In this document: positions 1 to 6,108 of the stretch, one piece after another
How positions within the stretch are numbered: the first letter of the stretch is position 1
Layout: each line of letters begins with the position of its first letter
Assembly (NCBI GenBank): GCA_041302485.1
Contig: JBFYRA010000042.1
Span: 1-7,571 of the forward strand
Direction of reading: 5' to 3'
DNA from: CAIOGO01 sp041302485
GTDB lineage: Bacteria > Bipolaricaulota > Bipolaricaulia > UBA7950 > UBA9294
DNA: 7,571 nt
Translations under genes and position numbers: made by a program
Notes under the pieces: generated by a model
Told to the model about the DNA's origin: nothing
The model's database searches: none
Seen by the model: the letters and a program-made list of their open reading frames with translations, nothing else

Positions 1-132
1 CTCCGCTGTTCCGTCGTCGTAGCCGATCTCCGCCGTGCTCTCGGACTGCGCCGAGACAACCGCGCTCACCAGCACGAGGCAGACGAGCAGGCTCTGCAGC
101 CCCCAGTGCGCACGCATTCGAGTCATTGTCAT
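1..132 (-). CDS. Exported protein, N-terminal part only (runs off the left edge)
   Basis: Reading the minus strand from 132 gives 44 codons open to the window edge. The start ATG (132-130) is preceded by GGAGG (plus-strand CCTCC at 139-143) with 6 bases between, a near-ideal ribosome-binding site. The product starts with a short basic stretch (MTMTRMRAH), then a hydrophobic core (about residues 12-26), then a V-S-A site, so it looks like a Sec signal peptide cleaved near residue 28. The mature part begins QSESTAEIGYDDGTAE. From memory, a YDDG-[ST]-AE stretch right after the signal peptide is common in secreted, often multidomain proteins of several bacterial phyla; this is suggestive and does not identify a function. 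Nearly all of the protein lies outside the window. It is transcribed divergently from the NIPSNAP gene. Confidence 0.72.
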   Translation of the reverse strand, partial: MTMTRMRAHWGLQSLLVCLVLVSAVVSAQSESTAEIGYDDGTAE

Positions 133-309
133 CTTGCGCCTCCGCCATCGGCGACCTCGTCGGGCGCCGTCGCAGCCTACTCGCTCCGCGGCATCTCCGG
201 CCAGTCGGACGAACGGCCCGGACGCGTTCGCGGGCGGCATCGCCTGCCTTGGCAGAGCATCGTGAGCCGGGCTACTCTTCGGGAGCTGCTGTGCGAGGGA
301 GGGGGAGAG
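133..309. promoter_or_regulatory. Divergent intergenic spacer (exported protein / NIPSNAP gene)
   Basis: These 177 bases lie between two divergent starts and should hold promoters for both genes. I found no convincing -35/-10 pair on either strand; the stretch is GC-rich with no clear TATAAT-like hexamer. The only symmetric element I noticed is CTGCC-TT-GGCAG at 244-255, a 5+5 inverted repeat with a 2-base centre that could be a small operator or chance. Ribosome-binding sites mark both ends: GGAGG for the minus gene (139-143) and GGGAGG for the plus gene (297-302). Confidence 0.4.
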
Positions 310-636
310 ATGATCTACGAGTTGCGTATCTACGAGTGCGTGCCCGGGAAGCTGTCTGCACTGCACGAGCGCTTTGAGACCATCACGCTCGGGTTCTGGG
401 AGAAGCACGGCATCCGCCAGGCTGGGTTCTGGACGACGGCGATCGGCGAGTCGAACCAGACGCTTACGTACTTGATCGAGTGGGAGAGCCTCGCCGAGCG
501 CGAGAAGAAGTGGACAGCGTTCATGAACGATCCGGCGTGGATTGCGGCGCGGGCGGAGACGGAGAAGGACGGCCCGATCGTTGCCACGATCACGAACTCC
601 ATTCTCCAACCGACGCGCTATTCCAGCGTGCGATAG
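310..636 (+). CDS. NIPSNAP family protein
   Basis: A 108-residue protein starting MIYELRIYECVPGK, the characteristic opening of NIPSNAP-family proteins, which are small alpha+beta dimeric ferredoxin-like-fold proteins usually of about 100-110 residues. Other family-like features are the aromatic-rich centre (FWEKHGI, then GFWTT near 46-50), the YLIEWES strand (residues 59-65) and the W-x-AF-DPAW helix (about 74-83). There is no signal peptide or membrane segment, so it should be cytoplasmic. The ATG at 310 is chosen because GGGAGG at 297-302 sits 7 bases upstream and the conserved family start begins there; longer in-frame readings from about 106 lack family similarity. The molecular role of bacterial members is poorly defined. 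It lies 98 bases upstream of cyuA on the same strand and could be co-transcribed with it, but a strong hairpin separates them. Confidence 0.9.
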   Translation: MIYELRIYECVPGKLSALHERFETITLGFWEKHGIRQAGFWTTAIGESNQTLTYLIEWESLAEREKKWTAFMNDPAWIAARAETEKDGPIVATITNSILQPTRYSSVR

Positions 637-694
637 TCGGGCCCGCAGCTGGCTGCTTGCGGTGAGGTTGGCCCTCCGCTAGTCTCCCCGCGCT

Positions 695-718
695 GGAGCC
701 CCCGCGGACCGGGGCTCC
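695..718 (+). promoter_or_regulatory. Perfect 8-bp GC hairpin just before the cyuA ribosome-binding site
   Basis: GGAGCCCC (695-702) pairs perfectly with GGGGCTCC (711-718) around an 8-base loop (703-710). The stem ends 6 bases before the AAGGAG ribosome-binding site of cyuA (725-730). No T-run follows, so a standard intrinsic terminator for the NIPSNAP gene is unlikely. It could instead be a leader structure affecting cyuA translation, a weak terminator, or a transcript-stabilising stem. The structure is read directly from the bases; any role is inferred. Confidence 0.45.
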
Positions 719-734
719 GCCATGAAGGAGAAGC

Positions 735-2048
735 GTGGGCTACTCGATCAAGGACATCCTGCGGATGGAAGTCGCTCCGGCCCTTGGCTGCACCGAGCCG
801 ACGGCCGTCGCGTTGGCGGCAGCCGCCGCGGCGTCGCTCCTGCCCGAACGAACGATCGACGCCATCGAGCTGTGGGTCGATCCGAACATCTACAAGAACG
901 GCTTGGCCGTCACCATCCCCGGCACCGAGGGCGAGTGCGGCATCGACCTCTCCGTCGCGCTCGGAGCGCTCGGCGGCGACCCACGCCTCCGGCTTGAGGT
1001 CCTTGCCCCGATCACCCGCGAGACCGTCAAGGCGTCGAAAGCGCTCGTGGCGAAAAAGGGCGTCCGGGTCCACGTGCTGGAGGGAAGGTGCGGCATCTAC
1101 ATCCGCGTTCGCCTCCAATCGTCGACCCGGTCCGCGGAGGCAGTCATCGAGGACGTGCACGACAATATCGTCTCTCTCTCGCTTGACGGCCGGTCGGTCG
1201 AGGAGCATCCGCTGCTCTGCCGGACGTCGAAGTGCCAAGACAGCCTGCACGCGCTGGAAGAGTGGCTTGTCGAGCTCTCTCTACCGCAGCTCATCAGCCT
1301 TCTCGACGAGCTGGACGCCGATGATCTCGCGTTCCTGCGCGAGGGCGTTGAGTACAACGTGAGGCTCGCCGAGTACGGGCTCACCGTCGGCCCCGGGCTT
1401 GGCGTCGGGCAGACGCTGGAGCGCCTCGCACGCGAGGGACTCCTGAAGAAGGACATGGTCCTCGCGGCGCGGATCCTCACGTCGGCGGCGTCGGACGCCC
1501 GCATGGCCGGGGTGAAGATGCCGGCGATGAGCTCGGCCGGCTCCGGCAACCACGGACTGACAGCCATCTTGCCGATCTGGGCGGTGAAGGACTACGTCGT
1601 GTGCGACGATGAGGACTGTGTCTTGCGTGCCATCGCGCTGAGCCACGTGATCACGGCGCACATCAAGGCGCACACGGGAAGGCTCTCCGCGATCTGCGGT
1701 TGCTCGATCGCTGCGGGTGCCGGCGCGACGGGTGGTGTCACCTACCTCATGGGAGGCAATCACTGCCACATCGCGGGGGCGATCAAGAACGTGATCGGCG
1801 ATCTCGCCGGCGTCATCTGCGACGGCGCCAAGGCCGGCTGCTCGCTGAAGCTTGCAACGGCCGCGGGGACGGCAGTCCAGTCGGCGCTGTTCGCTCTGCA
1901 CGGGCTCGACGTGAAATGCACGGACGGCATCGTGGCCGACTCTCCCGAAGAGACGATGCGCAACGTCGGCCAGTTGTGCACCCAAGGGATGATCGAGACC
2001 GACCGCACGATCCTGCGCATCATGATCCAGAAAGGCTTTGACGGCTGA
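735..2048 (+). CDS. cyuA: L-cysteine desulfidase / L-serine dehydratase-type enzyme (UPF0597, CyuA/YhaM family)
   Basis: This 437-residue protein matches the usual length and landmarks of UPF0597 (CyuA/YhaM). Family members contain a [4Fe-4S] cluster and break L-cysteine into pyruvate, ammonia and sulfide; the fold is related to iron-sulfur L-serine dehydratases. Visible landmarks are GCTEPTAVAL (residues 18-27, with Cys19), SAGSGNHG (267-274), CGCSIAAGAGATGG (321-334) and CDGAKAGCSLKLA (362-374). Cys362, Cys369 and one of Cys321/Cys323 are the probable cluster ligands by analogy with the archaeal desulfidase. It has no signal peptide and should be cytoplasmic. The start is GTG at 735, with AAGGAG at 725-730 only 4 bases upstream; the ATG at 722 is in another frame. 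A GC hairpin precedes the ribosome-binding site, and a polyferredoxin gene follows after 117 bases. Cysteine versus serine preference cannot be settled from sequence. Confidence 0.9.
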   Translation: MGYSIKDILRMEVAPALGCTEPTAVALAAAAAASLLPERTIDAIELWVDPNIYKNGLAVTIPGTEGECGIDLSVALGALGGDPRLRLEVLAPITRETVKASKALVAKKGVRVHVLEGRCGIYIRVRLQSSTRSAEAVIEDVHDNIVSLSLDGRSVEEHPLLCRTSKCQDSLHALEEWLVELSLPQLISLLDELDADDLAFLREGVEYNVRLAEYGLTVGPGLGVGQTLERLAREGLLKKDMVLAARILTSAASDARMAGVKMPAMSSAGSGNHGLTAILPIWAVKDYVVCDDEDCVLRAIALSHVITAHIKAHTGRLSAICGCSIAAGAGATGGVTYLMGGNHCHIAGAIKNVIGDLAGVICDGAKAGCSLKLATAAGTAVQSALFALHGLDVKCTDGIVADSPEETMRNVGQLCTQGMIETDRTILRIMIQKGFDG

Positions 2049-2067
2049 CCCTCCGGTGCGCCCGCGA

Positions 2068-2097
2068 TTGCGAACACCCCCCCTGTCGGGATATCCT
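2068..2097 (+). promoter_or_regulatory. Possible sigma70-type promoter for the polyferredoxin gene
   Basis: TTGCGA (2068-2073) and TATCCT (2092-2097) lie 18 bases apart in the spacer between cyuA and the polyferredoxin gene. Each matches 4 of 6 consensus positions. Transcription would begin near 2104, leaving a leader of about 60 bases. A second -35-like TTGACG at 2122-2127 has no matching -10. The 117-base gap makes a separate promoter reasonable, but the match is weak in such GC-rich DNA. Confidence 0.25.
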
Positions 2098-2165
2098 GCC
2101 CGCGGCGGATCGGCGGTCGGCTTGACGCCGCTCCAGGGGGGAGTCCTGAGGGAGGTCGAGATTCT

Positions 2166-3194
2166 GTGAGAAGGACGCTGCGCGTCACAGGCACGCTTGC
2201 TGTCGTTTCCATGATGCTTTTCGCTGCCGTGTTGGCTGTCTCGAGCGGGTTCCAGGCGGTGGCGCAGACTGCCGGAGAACATCAGGGTCTGGGTCAGGGG
2301 CAAGGTCTCGGCAAGGGCCAAGGCGGCCAAGGTCTCGGACTGGGTCAGGGTTCGGGATCGGGTCAGGACTCCGGCGAAGGACACGGCGCGGGACGCGGCT
2401 ACTTCGGGACGAATCAGATCATCAAGCTCGCGGTCATGGCCGGACTGTCCGGACTCGCTCTCGGCGTCGTCGCCGTCTACGGCTTCCGCTACCGCAAGCT
2501 CGTGCTGCTCGTCTCGGTTGGCGTGGCCGGTTTCTACCTCGCCGGGCTCTTGTGTCCGCTGTGCAGCGTCCAGAACGTGTTCATCAAGTGGAACACGGCC
2601 TACCTGCTCCTCGTCTTGCTTCCCATTGTCCTCACACTCTTTGCCGGCCGCGTCTATTGCGGCTACGTCTGCCCGTACGGGGCGCTCCAAGAGCTCTTGC
2701 ACGTCCGCAAGTGGGCGCCGAGGATTCCGCCGCGCGTGAGGAGAGTCCTTAGTCTCCTCAAGTACGCCGTGCTCGCCTACCTCGCGATCCACGCGCTGGT
2801 GACGTGGACGGAGATCCTCAAAGAGATGACGCCGTTCAAGGCGTTCTTCGCGCTCGGTGGGACGCCGCTCACCTACGGGCTCTCTGCGGCGTTTGTCGTG
2901 CTCTCCGTGTTCACCTGGCGCCCGTTCTGCGAGGTCCTCTGCCCGCTTGGCGCCCTCCTGTCGCTCGTGTCGCGTGTCAGTCTCTTCCGTCTTGAGTCCG
3001 ACTCGAGCTGCACCTCGTGCGGCGCCTGCACGACGAAGTGTCCGGCGGTGACGTGCGACGGCGGCAAGATCCGCTCGGCGGACTGCTACCTGTGCGGCGA
3101 CTGCGTGCGCACGTGCGGGCCGAAGAGCCTGCGGCTGCGGTTCCGCTGGCGAAAGCGGCCCGCGTGCTCTGCGGGCGGAAAGAGCGCCGCCTAG
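2166..3194 (+). CDS. Membrane polyferredoxin, NapH/NosR-like, with N-terminal Gly/Gln-rich linker
   Basis: A 342-residue membrane iron-sulfur protein. Order of parts: a signal peptide or anchor (about 7-28, possible A-V-A cleavage near 33); a Gly/Gln-rich low-complexity linker (about 41-78); membrane helices near 86-106, 111-129, 144-162, 195-213 and 236-250; Cys motifs CPLC (130-133), CGYVCP (165-170) and CEVLCP (255-260); then two C-terminal ferredoxin motifs, CTSCGACTTKCP (282-293) and CYLCGDCVRTCG (307-318), each able to bind a [4Fe-4S] cluster. Paired Cx3CP motifs after helices plus a ferredoxin tail are typical of the NapH/NosR/CcoG-type Fer4_5 group, which moves electrons between membrane and redox partners. 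The N-terminal FMN-binding domain of NosR is absent. The GTG start has GGAGGT (2151-2156) 9 bases upstream. The partner is unknown. The gene end converges on the minus operon with 9 bases between stops. Confidence 0.85.
   Translation: MRRTLRVTGTLAVVSMMLFAAVLAVSSGFQAVAQTAGEHQGLGQGQGLGKGQGGQGLGLGQGSGSGQDSGEGHGAGRGYFGTNQIIKLAVMAGLSGLALGVVAVYGFRYRKLVLLVSVGVAGFYLAGLLCPLCSVQNVFIKWNTAYLLLVLLPIVLTLFAGRVYCGYVCPYGALQELLHVRKWAPRIPPRVRRVLSLLKYAVLAYLAIHALVTWTEILKEMTPFKAFFALGGTPLTYGLSAAFVVLSVFTWRPFCEVLCPLGALLSLVSRVSLFRLESDSSCTSCGACTTKCPAVTCDGGKIRSADCYLCGDCVRTCGPKSLRLRFRWRKRPACSAGGKSAA
2286..2375 (+). repeat. Degenerate in-gene repeat encoding the Gly/Gln linker
   Basis: Residues 41-70 of the polyferredoxin are coded by repeated, imperfect units of the form GGTCT(C/G)GG...CA(A/G)GG, giving iterated GLGQGQ / GKGQGG / GQGSGSG peptides. 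The stretch is a low-complexity linker between the signal segment and the first membrane helix and, after export, would lie on the outer face of the membrane. Such repeats can change length by slippage. Confidence 0.6.
3143..3176. terminator. Two adjacent small hairpins near the convergent gene ends
   Basis: CCGCT-(6)-AGCGG (3143-3158) is followed directly by GCCCGC-(7)-GCGGGC (3158-3176; the two stems share G3158). Both lie inside the last codons of the polyferredoxin gene, close to where the plus-strand gene and the minus-strand operon converge. On the minus strand the stems would come 28 bases after the UPF0200 stop, with a short TTT in the loop between them. There is no real U-tract, so intrinsic termination is only a possibility. 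Confidence 0.25.
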
Positions 3195-3203
3195 CGGGAG
3201 CAC

Positions 3204-3773
3204 TCACCCTGAAGGCATGAGCAGCGCCGCCCGTTCAACAAGCCGATCGATCGCGGTGTGGAGATCGCTGAGCGTACCGTCGTTGTGCAGCGTGTGATCG
3301 GCGGAGCCGACGGCGCCTGAGAGGTGGAACAGCTCTTCCTCGCGCCGGTCGAGCTCGCGGAAGTGCTCGGCATGGATAGGATCGCGCGCCTCGGCGCGCT
3401 GCTTCATACGCTCGAAGCGGACGTCGTCGCTGCTGACAACGACGTGCACGAGGATGAAATCGCGGGCGTAGAGTTCTCTGAGCAGGCGGACGTCGTCGGC
3501 CGAGCGAATGCCGCTGATGCCGGCCACGGGCCAACCGTTTGCGGCGATCTTCTCGGCGGCGAGACGGACGAAGCAGCCGGGTCCGCGTTCGGCGAAGACG
3601 CGGGCCGAGATGGCGCCGAGATTCTCACGTGTCGGCTCCATGCCCTCATCCTTGGCGAGCGAGCGCACGATGTCGCCGGTGGCGACGTACGGGACGGCGT
3701 AGCGATCCCTCAAGTACCGAAGGATCTCGTCTTTGCCTGAGCCGTTCTTGCCGACAGCGCCGAGGATTCGCAT
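3204..3773 (-). CDS. P-loop kinase-like NTPase, UPF0200 / dephospho-CoA-kinase-like
   Basis: A 189-residue cytoplasmic P-loop protein. The Walker A motif is GKNGSGKD (residues 8-15), with Asp15 where most P-loops have Ser/Thr, a variant also seen in some nucleotide and phosphomevalonate kinases. Then follow TGDIVRSLAKDEGMEPT (32-48), ENLGAIS (50-56) and GPGCFVRLAAEKI (64-76), GIRSADDVRLLREL (88-101), and a lid-like basic stretch RFERMKQRAEARDP (119-132). This order closely follows UPF0200, a family I know mainly from archaea and related to cytidylate and dephospho-CoA kinases; its substrate is not established. The ATG at 3773 places the P-loop at the expected distance from the N-terminus. It has no good ribosome-binding site and sits 9 bases after the upstream TIGR04076 stop, so translation is probably coupled. 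It is the last gene of the minus-strand operon. Confidence 0.82.
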   Translation of the reverse strand: MRILGAVGKNGSGKDEILRYLRDRYAVPYVATGDIVRSLAKDEGMEPTRENLGAISARVFAERGPGCFVRLAAEKIAANGWPVAGISGIRSADDVRLLRELYARDFILVHVVVSSDDVRFERMKQRAEARDPIHAEHFRELDRREEELFHLSGAVGSADHTLHNDGTLSDLHTAIDRLVERAALLMPSG

Positions 3774-3782
3774 TCGCGTCTG

Positions 3783-4085
3783 CTAGCCATCTGCGACGGA
3801 CTCGATGTGGAACGTCACGGGCCGGAGCCCATCGGCGCAACACGGAAACGCTGTTCCCATCATGAGTGCTTCGCCGGCACAGGCCCGTGCGACGAGGCGC
3901 TCAAGGGTCATCCACGCGTAGTCGCAGAACCCTTGAGGCCTGACCGGATGGTCGCCGCGAACGAGGAAGGTCTGCCCCTCCTCGAAGTCGGGACACGGCA
4001 CCGCACGGGCGAGAGTGTCCGGCAGGTGGCGCTCGAAGATGTCGCGGTTGAGAGAGCGCTTGATGACGGTGATGCGAGCGTTCAC
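3783..4085 (-). CDS. TIGR04076 family protein
   Basis: A 100-residue protein whose features match TIGR04076: an N-terminal ARITVIKRSLN strand (3-13), CPDFEEGQTFLV (31-42), PQGFCDYAW (50-58) and PCCADGLRPVTF (81-92). It has four cysteines at conserved-looking sites (31, 54, 82, 83), so metal or cluster binding is conceivable, but the family has no established function. No signal peptide or membrane segment is visible. The start is GTG at 4085 inside a GTGA overlap with the DUF2785 stop (4084-4082). AAGGAG (4096-4091 on the minus strand) lies 5 bases upstream, which decides this start over the longer in-frame reading to about 4340. The next gene begins 9 bases past its stop. Confidence 0.85.
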   Translation of the reverse strand: MNARITVIKRSLNRDIFERHLPDTLARAVPCPDFEEGQTFLVRGDHPVRPQGFCDYAWMTLERLVARACAGEALMMGTAFPCCADGLRPVTFHIESVADG

Positions 4086-5038
4086 GGACTCTCCTTGTCC
4101 TTGTACATCGGCCGGTTCATGCCGCGGAGCGCCTGCTCGATGTCGACGAGCAGTGCGCTGCGCGCGTCGATGGGCCGATTGTAGTAGGCGTGGAGAGGGT
4201 TGTCGTGCTCCGCGGCGTCGCCGGGGCCGCGCATGCCCCAGAGGAGGACGAAGTAGAGACTGCGCAGGAAGCTGCGAACGTTCACTCTGGCGCGATTCGC
4301 CGCCTGGTCGCACTCGTGGAGTCCGAGCGTGGCGCCCCACCCGCGTCCATCCGGCATGCGTGACAGCTGCTCGATCCAGGTGTGGAGGAACTCGCTCTGC
4401 ACTTCGTTGCGCAACAGGACGTGAACGGCGGCGCGAACGAGCCGGTACTCTTCTTCGAACGCGAGGATGATCTCCGCCGGGCGGGCGAGCCTCTCAGTGA
4501 TCGCCGCCAGGACTCTCTCGAGGCGCGGCGCATCGAGATGCCGGCCTCGCGCGAGAGTCCCGAGAAGGTCGGCCTTGTGCGCGATGGCGTGGGCCCAACC
4601 GCGCCCGTCGACGAATCCGCGCCCGTCTTCTTCGCCAGCGAACGCAGCCAACGCTGCTTCGAACCACTCGAGGGCTTCGTCACGGGAGAGAAAGGGCTCT
4701 CGGCCCGCGCCGGCTCCTAGGTTACGAACGTCGTCTGTCTGGATGACCATCTCGAGGATGAGAGCGGAGAACGAACGCAGGAACACGGTGTCGGTGCCCG
4801 ACTCGCCAAGCGCAAGCGAGATGTTCGAGGCCATTCGCTCGCCGATGTCGCGTAGCTCCGCGTCGCTGTACTGGCCTGCCTCTCCCCAGTGCCAGAGGAT
4901 CTCGAGCGCACCTTCTCGCAGGTGCGAGTCGGTCGAGCCCAGGAGCGGAAGGAGTTCTGCGGTGAGGCGGATGAGGTCCGCTCCGGCCGGGATCTTGAAG
5001 TCGCTGCCGACGATGGACTGGATCGCTTCTCTGTTCAT
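4082..5038 (-). CDS. DUF2785 domain protein
   Basis: A 318-residue, mostly helical protein without signal peptide or membrane segments. The layout matches DUF2785: an early repeat-like helix region with LGSTDSHLREGALEIL (33-48), a middle FLRSFSALILEMVIQTDD (86-103), the landmark DGRGWAHAIAHKADLL (144-159), and a C-terminal helical part with a WG-rich patch (GRGWGATLGLHECDQA, 231-246; LLWGMRGPGDAAEHDN, 265-280). The biochemical role of the family is unknown; the helical-repeat look suggests a scaffold or binding protein, which is inference. The ATG at 5038 forms an ATGA overlap with the upstream GNAT stop, with AAGGAG (5049-5044, minus strand) 5 bases upstream; a longer in-frame reading to 5281 would sit wholly inside the GNAT gene. 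Its own end overlaps the TIGR04076 start. Confidence 0.85.
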   Translation of the reverse strand: MNREAIQSIVGSDFKIPAGADLIRLTAELLPLLGSTDSHLREGALEILWHWGEAGQYSDAELRDIGERMASNISLALGESGTDTVFLRSFSALILEMVIQTDDVRNLGAGAGREPFLSRDEALEWFEAALAAFAGEEDGRGFVDGRGWAHAIAHKADLLGTLARGRHLDAPRLERVLAAITERLARPAEIILAFEEEYRLVRAAVHVLLRNEVQSEFLHTWIEQLSRMPDGRGWGATLGLHECDQAANRARVNVRSFLRSLYFVLLWGMRGPGDAAEHDNPLHAYYNRPIDARSALLVDIEQALRGMNRPMYKDKESP

Positions 5039-6102
5039 GCAGACTCCTTCGAGACACCGTCCGCCAGCAGCTCGCGGGTCGCGACGTCGATGCCCGGGCG
5101 CAGCTCCTTCTCGTAGTCGATCGACTGTCGAACGACGTGCATGCCGGCGCGCTCGTAGACGCGCAAAGCGCCGGTCAGGCTTTGGGAATCGACATCGAGC
5201 TCGACGGCCGCGTACCCGCGTCGGCGGAACTGGGCGAACGTGTGGTAGAGCAGGGCGAGCGCGATACCGCGTCGGCGCCACGCCGGTCGCACGCCAAGCT
5301 GATAGATGTAGCCGCCTGTTGGGTCATCCTGCAGCCCCGCGATGCAGAGCGACATGCCGACGATCTCCTCCCCCGCGATGGCGAGGAACCACAACGTGGG
5401 GTCGATCGGACCGCAGCGGCCCTCGATCTCGCTCACAAAGGTCGTGAGGAGTTCGTCGCGCGGCCGCGCAACGAAGCCCCAGTGATCGCGCCACGCCGCG
5501 AGGTAGAGAGACACAATGCCGTCGATGTCCACGTCGAGGTTGGCGCTGCGGATGGAGATGCCGTCCGGCCATTGCGCGGTAGGCGCGGCGGAGTCAAGGT
5601 CGATGCGCATGTGATTCTCGACCCGAACGGGCGCAAAGTCGGCGCGCTCAAGCGCTGCACAGCGAGGCTTGTCCTGCGGAAGCGCGCTCGAGGTCGCGAC
5701 GACGCGGATCCCCGGAGCTGCCAGAGGCACGATTTCGGCCGCGCGACGGAGGCTCCAGCTGTAGAGCCAGTCCAAGAGGATGTCACCGTCCTCGTGCCGT
5801 GGGTGGACGGCGGCGGAGCATCCGACGCGCGCGTACGGTTCCCCGTCTGTGTCGATGAACGCGAGCCCTGCCACTGTGCTGTCCGAGTCGAGCACAAGAC
5901 GCAGATCGCGCTCAAGGCGCAGTCCTGGCTTTCCCCACCAGGACTCGACGCTCGCGCGTGTCGATTGGTTCCCGCCGTAGAGTTGCCGCGACCGCGCGTT
6001 CAGCATCTCGACGACGCCGTCTGCGTCACCGATCTGCGGGGCACGGTCCGACCATCCGGCGGGCCACGGCATGGGCTCTCTGTTCAACGCACGCGGAATC
6101 AT
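5035..6102 (-). CDS. Double-domain GNAT N-acetyltransferase (copy 1, first gene of operon)
   Basis: A 355-residue protein with two GNAT-type halves. The C-terminal half (about 182-336) carries a good acetyl-CoA motif A, LGVRPAWRRRGIALALL (269-285, with RRRGIA), followed by AAVELDVDSQSLTGALRVYERAGM (298-321), the usual motif B region. The N-terminal half (about 15-168) has a degenerate motif A around AAVHPRHEDGDILLDWL and may be structural. Family members transfer an acetyl group from acetyl-CoA to an amine; the acceptor is unknown. It is paralogous to the gene at 6375-7370, sharing for example DPTLWFLA and VVRQSI-YEKELRP. The start is ATG at 6102; ATG at 6072 is an alternative. No good ribosome-binding site precedes 6102, but GATAAT lies 6 bases upstream, so the mRNA may be leaderless. 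The last codons (AAG GAG TCT GCA TGA) contain the next gene's ribosome-binding site and start. Confidence 0.88.
   Translation of the reverse strand: MIPRALNREPMPWPAGWSDRAPQIGDADGVVEMLNARSRQLYGGNQSTRASVESWWGKPGLRLERDLRLVLDSDSTVAGLAFIDTDGEPYARVGCSAAVHPRHEDGDILLDWLYSWSLRRAAEIVPLAAPGIRVVATSSALPQDKPRCAALERADFAPVRVENHMRIDLDSAAPTAQWPDGISIRSANLDVDIDGIVSLYLAAWRDHWGFVARPRDELLTTFVSEIEGRCGPIDPTLWFLAIAGEEIVGMSLCIAGLQDDPTGGYIYQLGVRPAWRRRGIALALLYHTFAQFRRRGYAAVELDVDSQSLTGALRVYERAGMHVVRQSIDYEKELRPGIDVATRELLADGVSKESA
5096..5160. repeat. Direct repeat, copy A (3' ends of the two GNAT paralogs)
   Basis: This 65-base stretch matches 6385-6449 at 56 of 65 positions by my hand alignment. It codes for the YERAG...VVRQSIDYEKELRP end of GNAT copy 1. 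The similarity reflects tandem duplication of the gene and could support recombination that removes the intervening gene. Confidence 0.6.
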
Positions 6103-6108
6103 GCGCGG

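Noticed and set aside
106..309. N-terminal extension of the NIPSNAP protein back to 106
   Set aside because: The upstream codons are Arg/Ser-rich and non-family-like, overlap the exported-protein gene on the other strand, and ignore the strong ribosome-binding site at 297-302 that serves the ATG at 310.
722..997. ATG at 722 as the start of a gene overlapping cyuA in another frame
   Set aside because: Its product is Arg/His/Pro-rich with no family likeness, while the GTG at 735 opens the frame with the conserved UPF0597 N-terminus.
1281..3203. A 640-codon open reading frame on the minus strand, antisense to the end of cyuA and all of the polyferredoxin gene
   Set aside because: It is rich in Arg, Glu, His and Ala with no domain pattern, spans two genes and their spacer, and mirrors well-supported plus-strand genes. 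Long antisense frames are expected in DNA this GC-rich.
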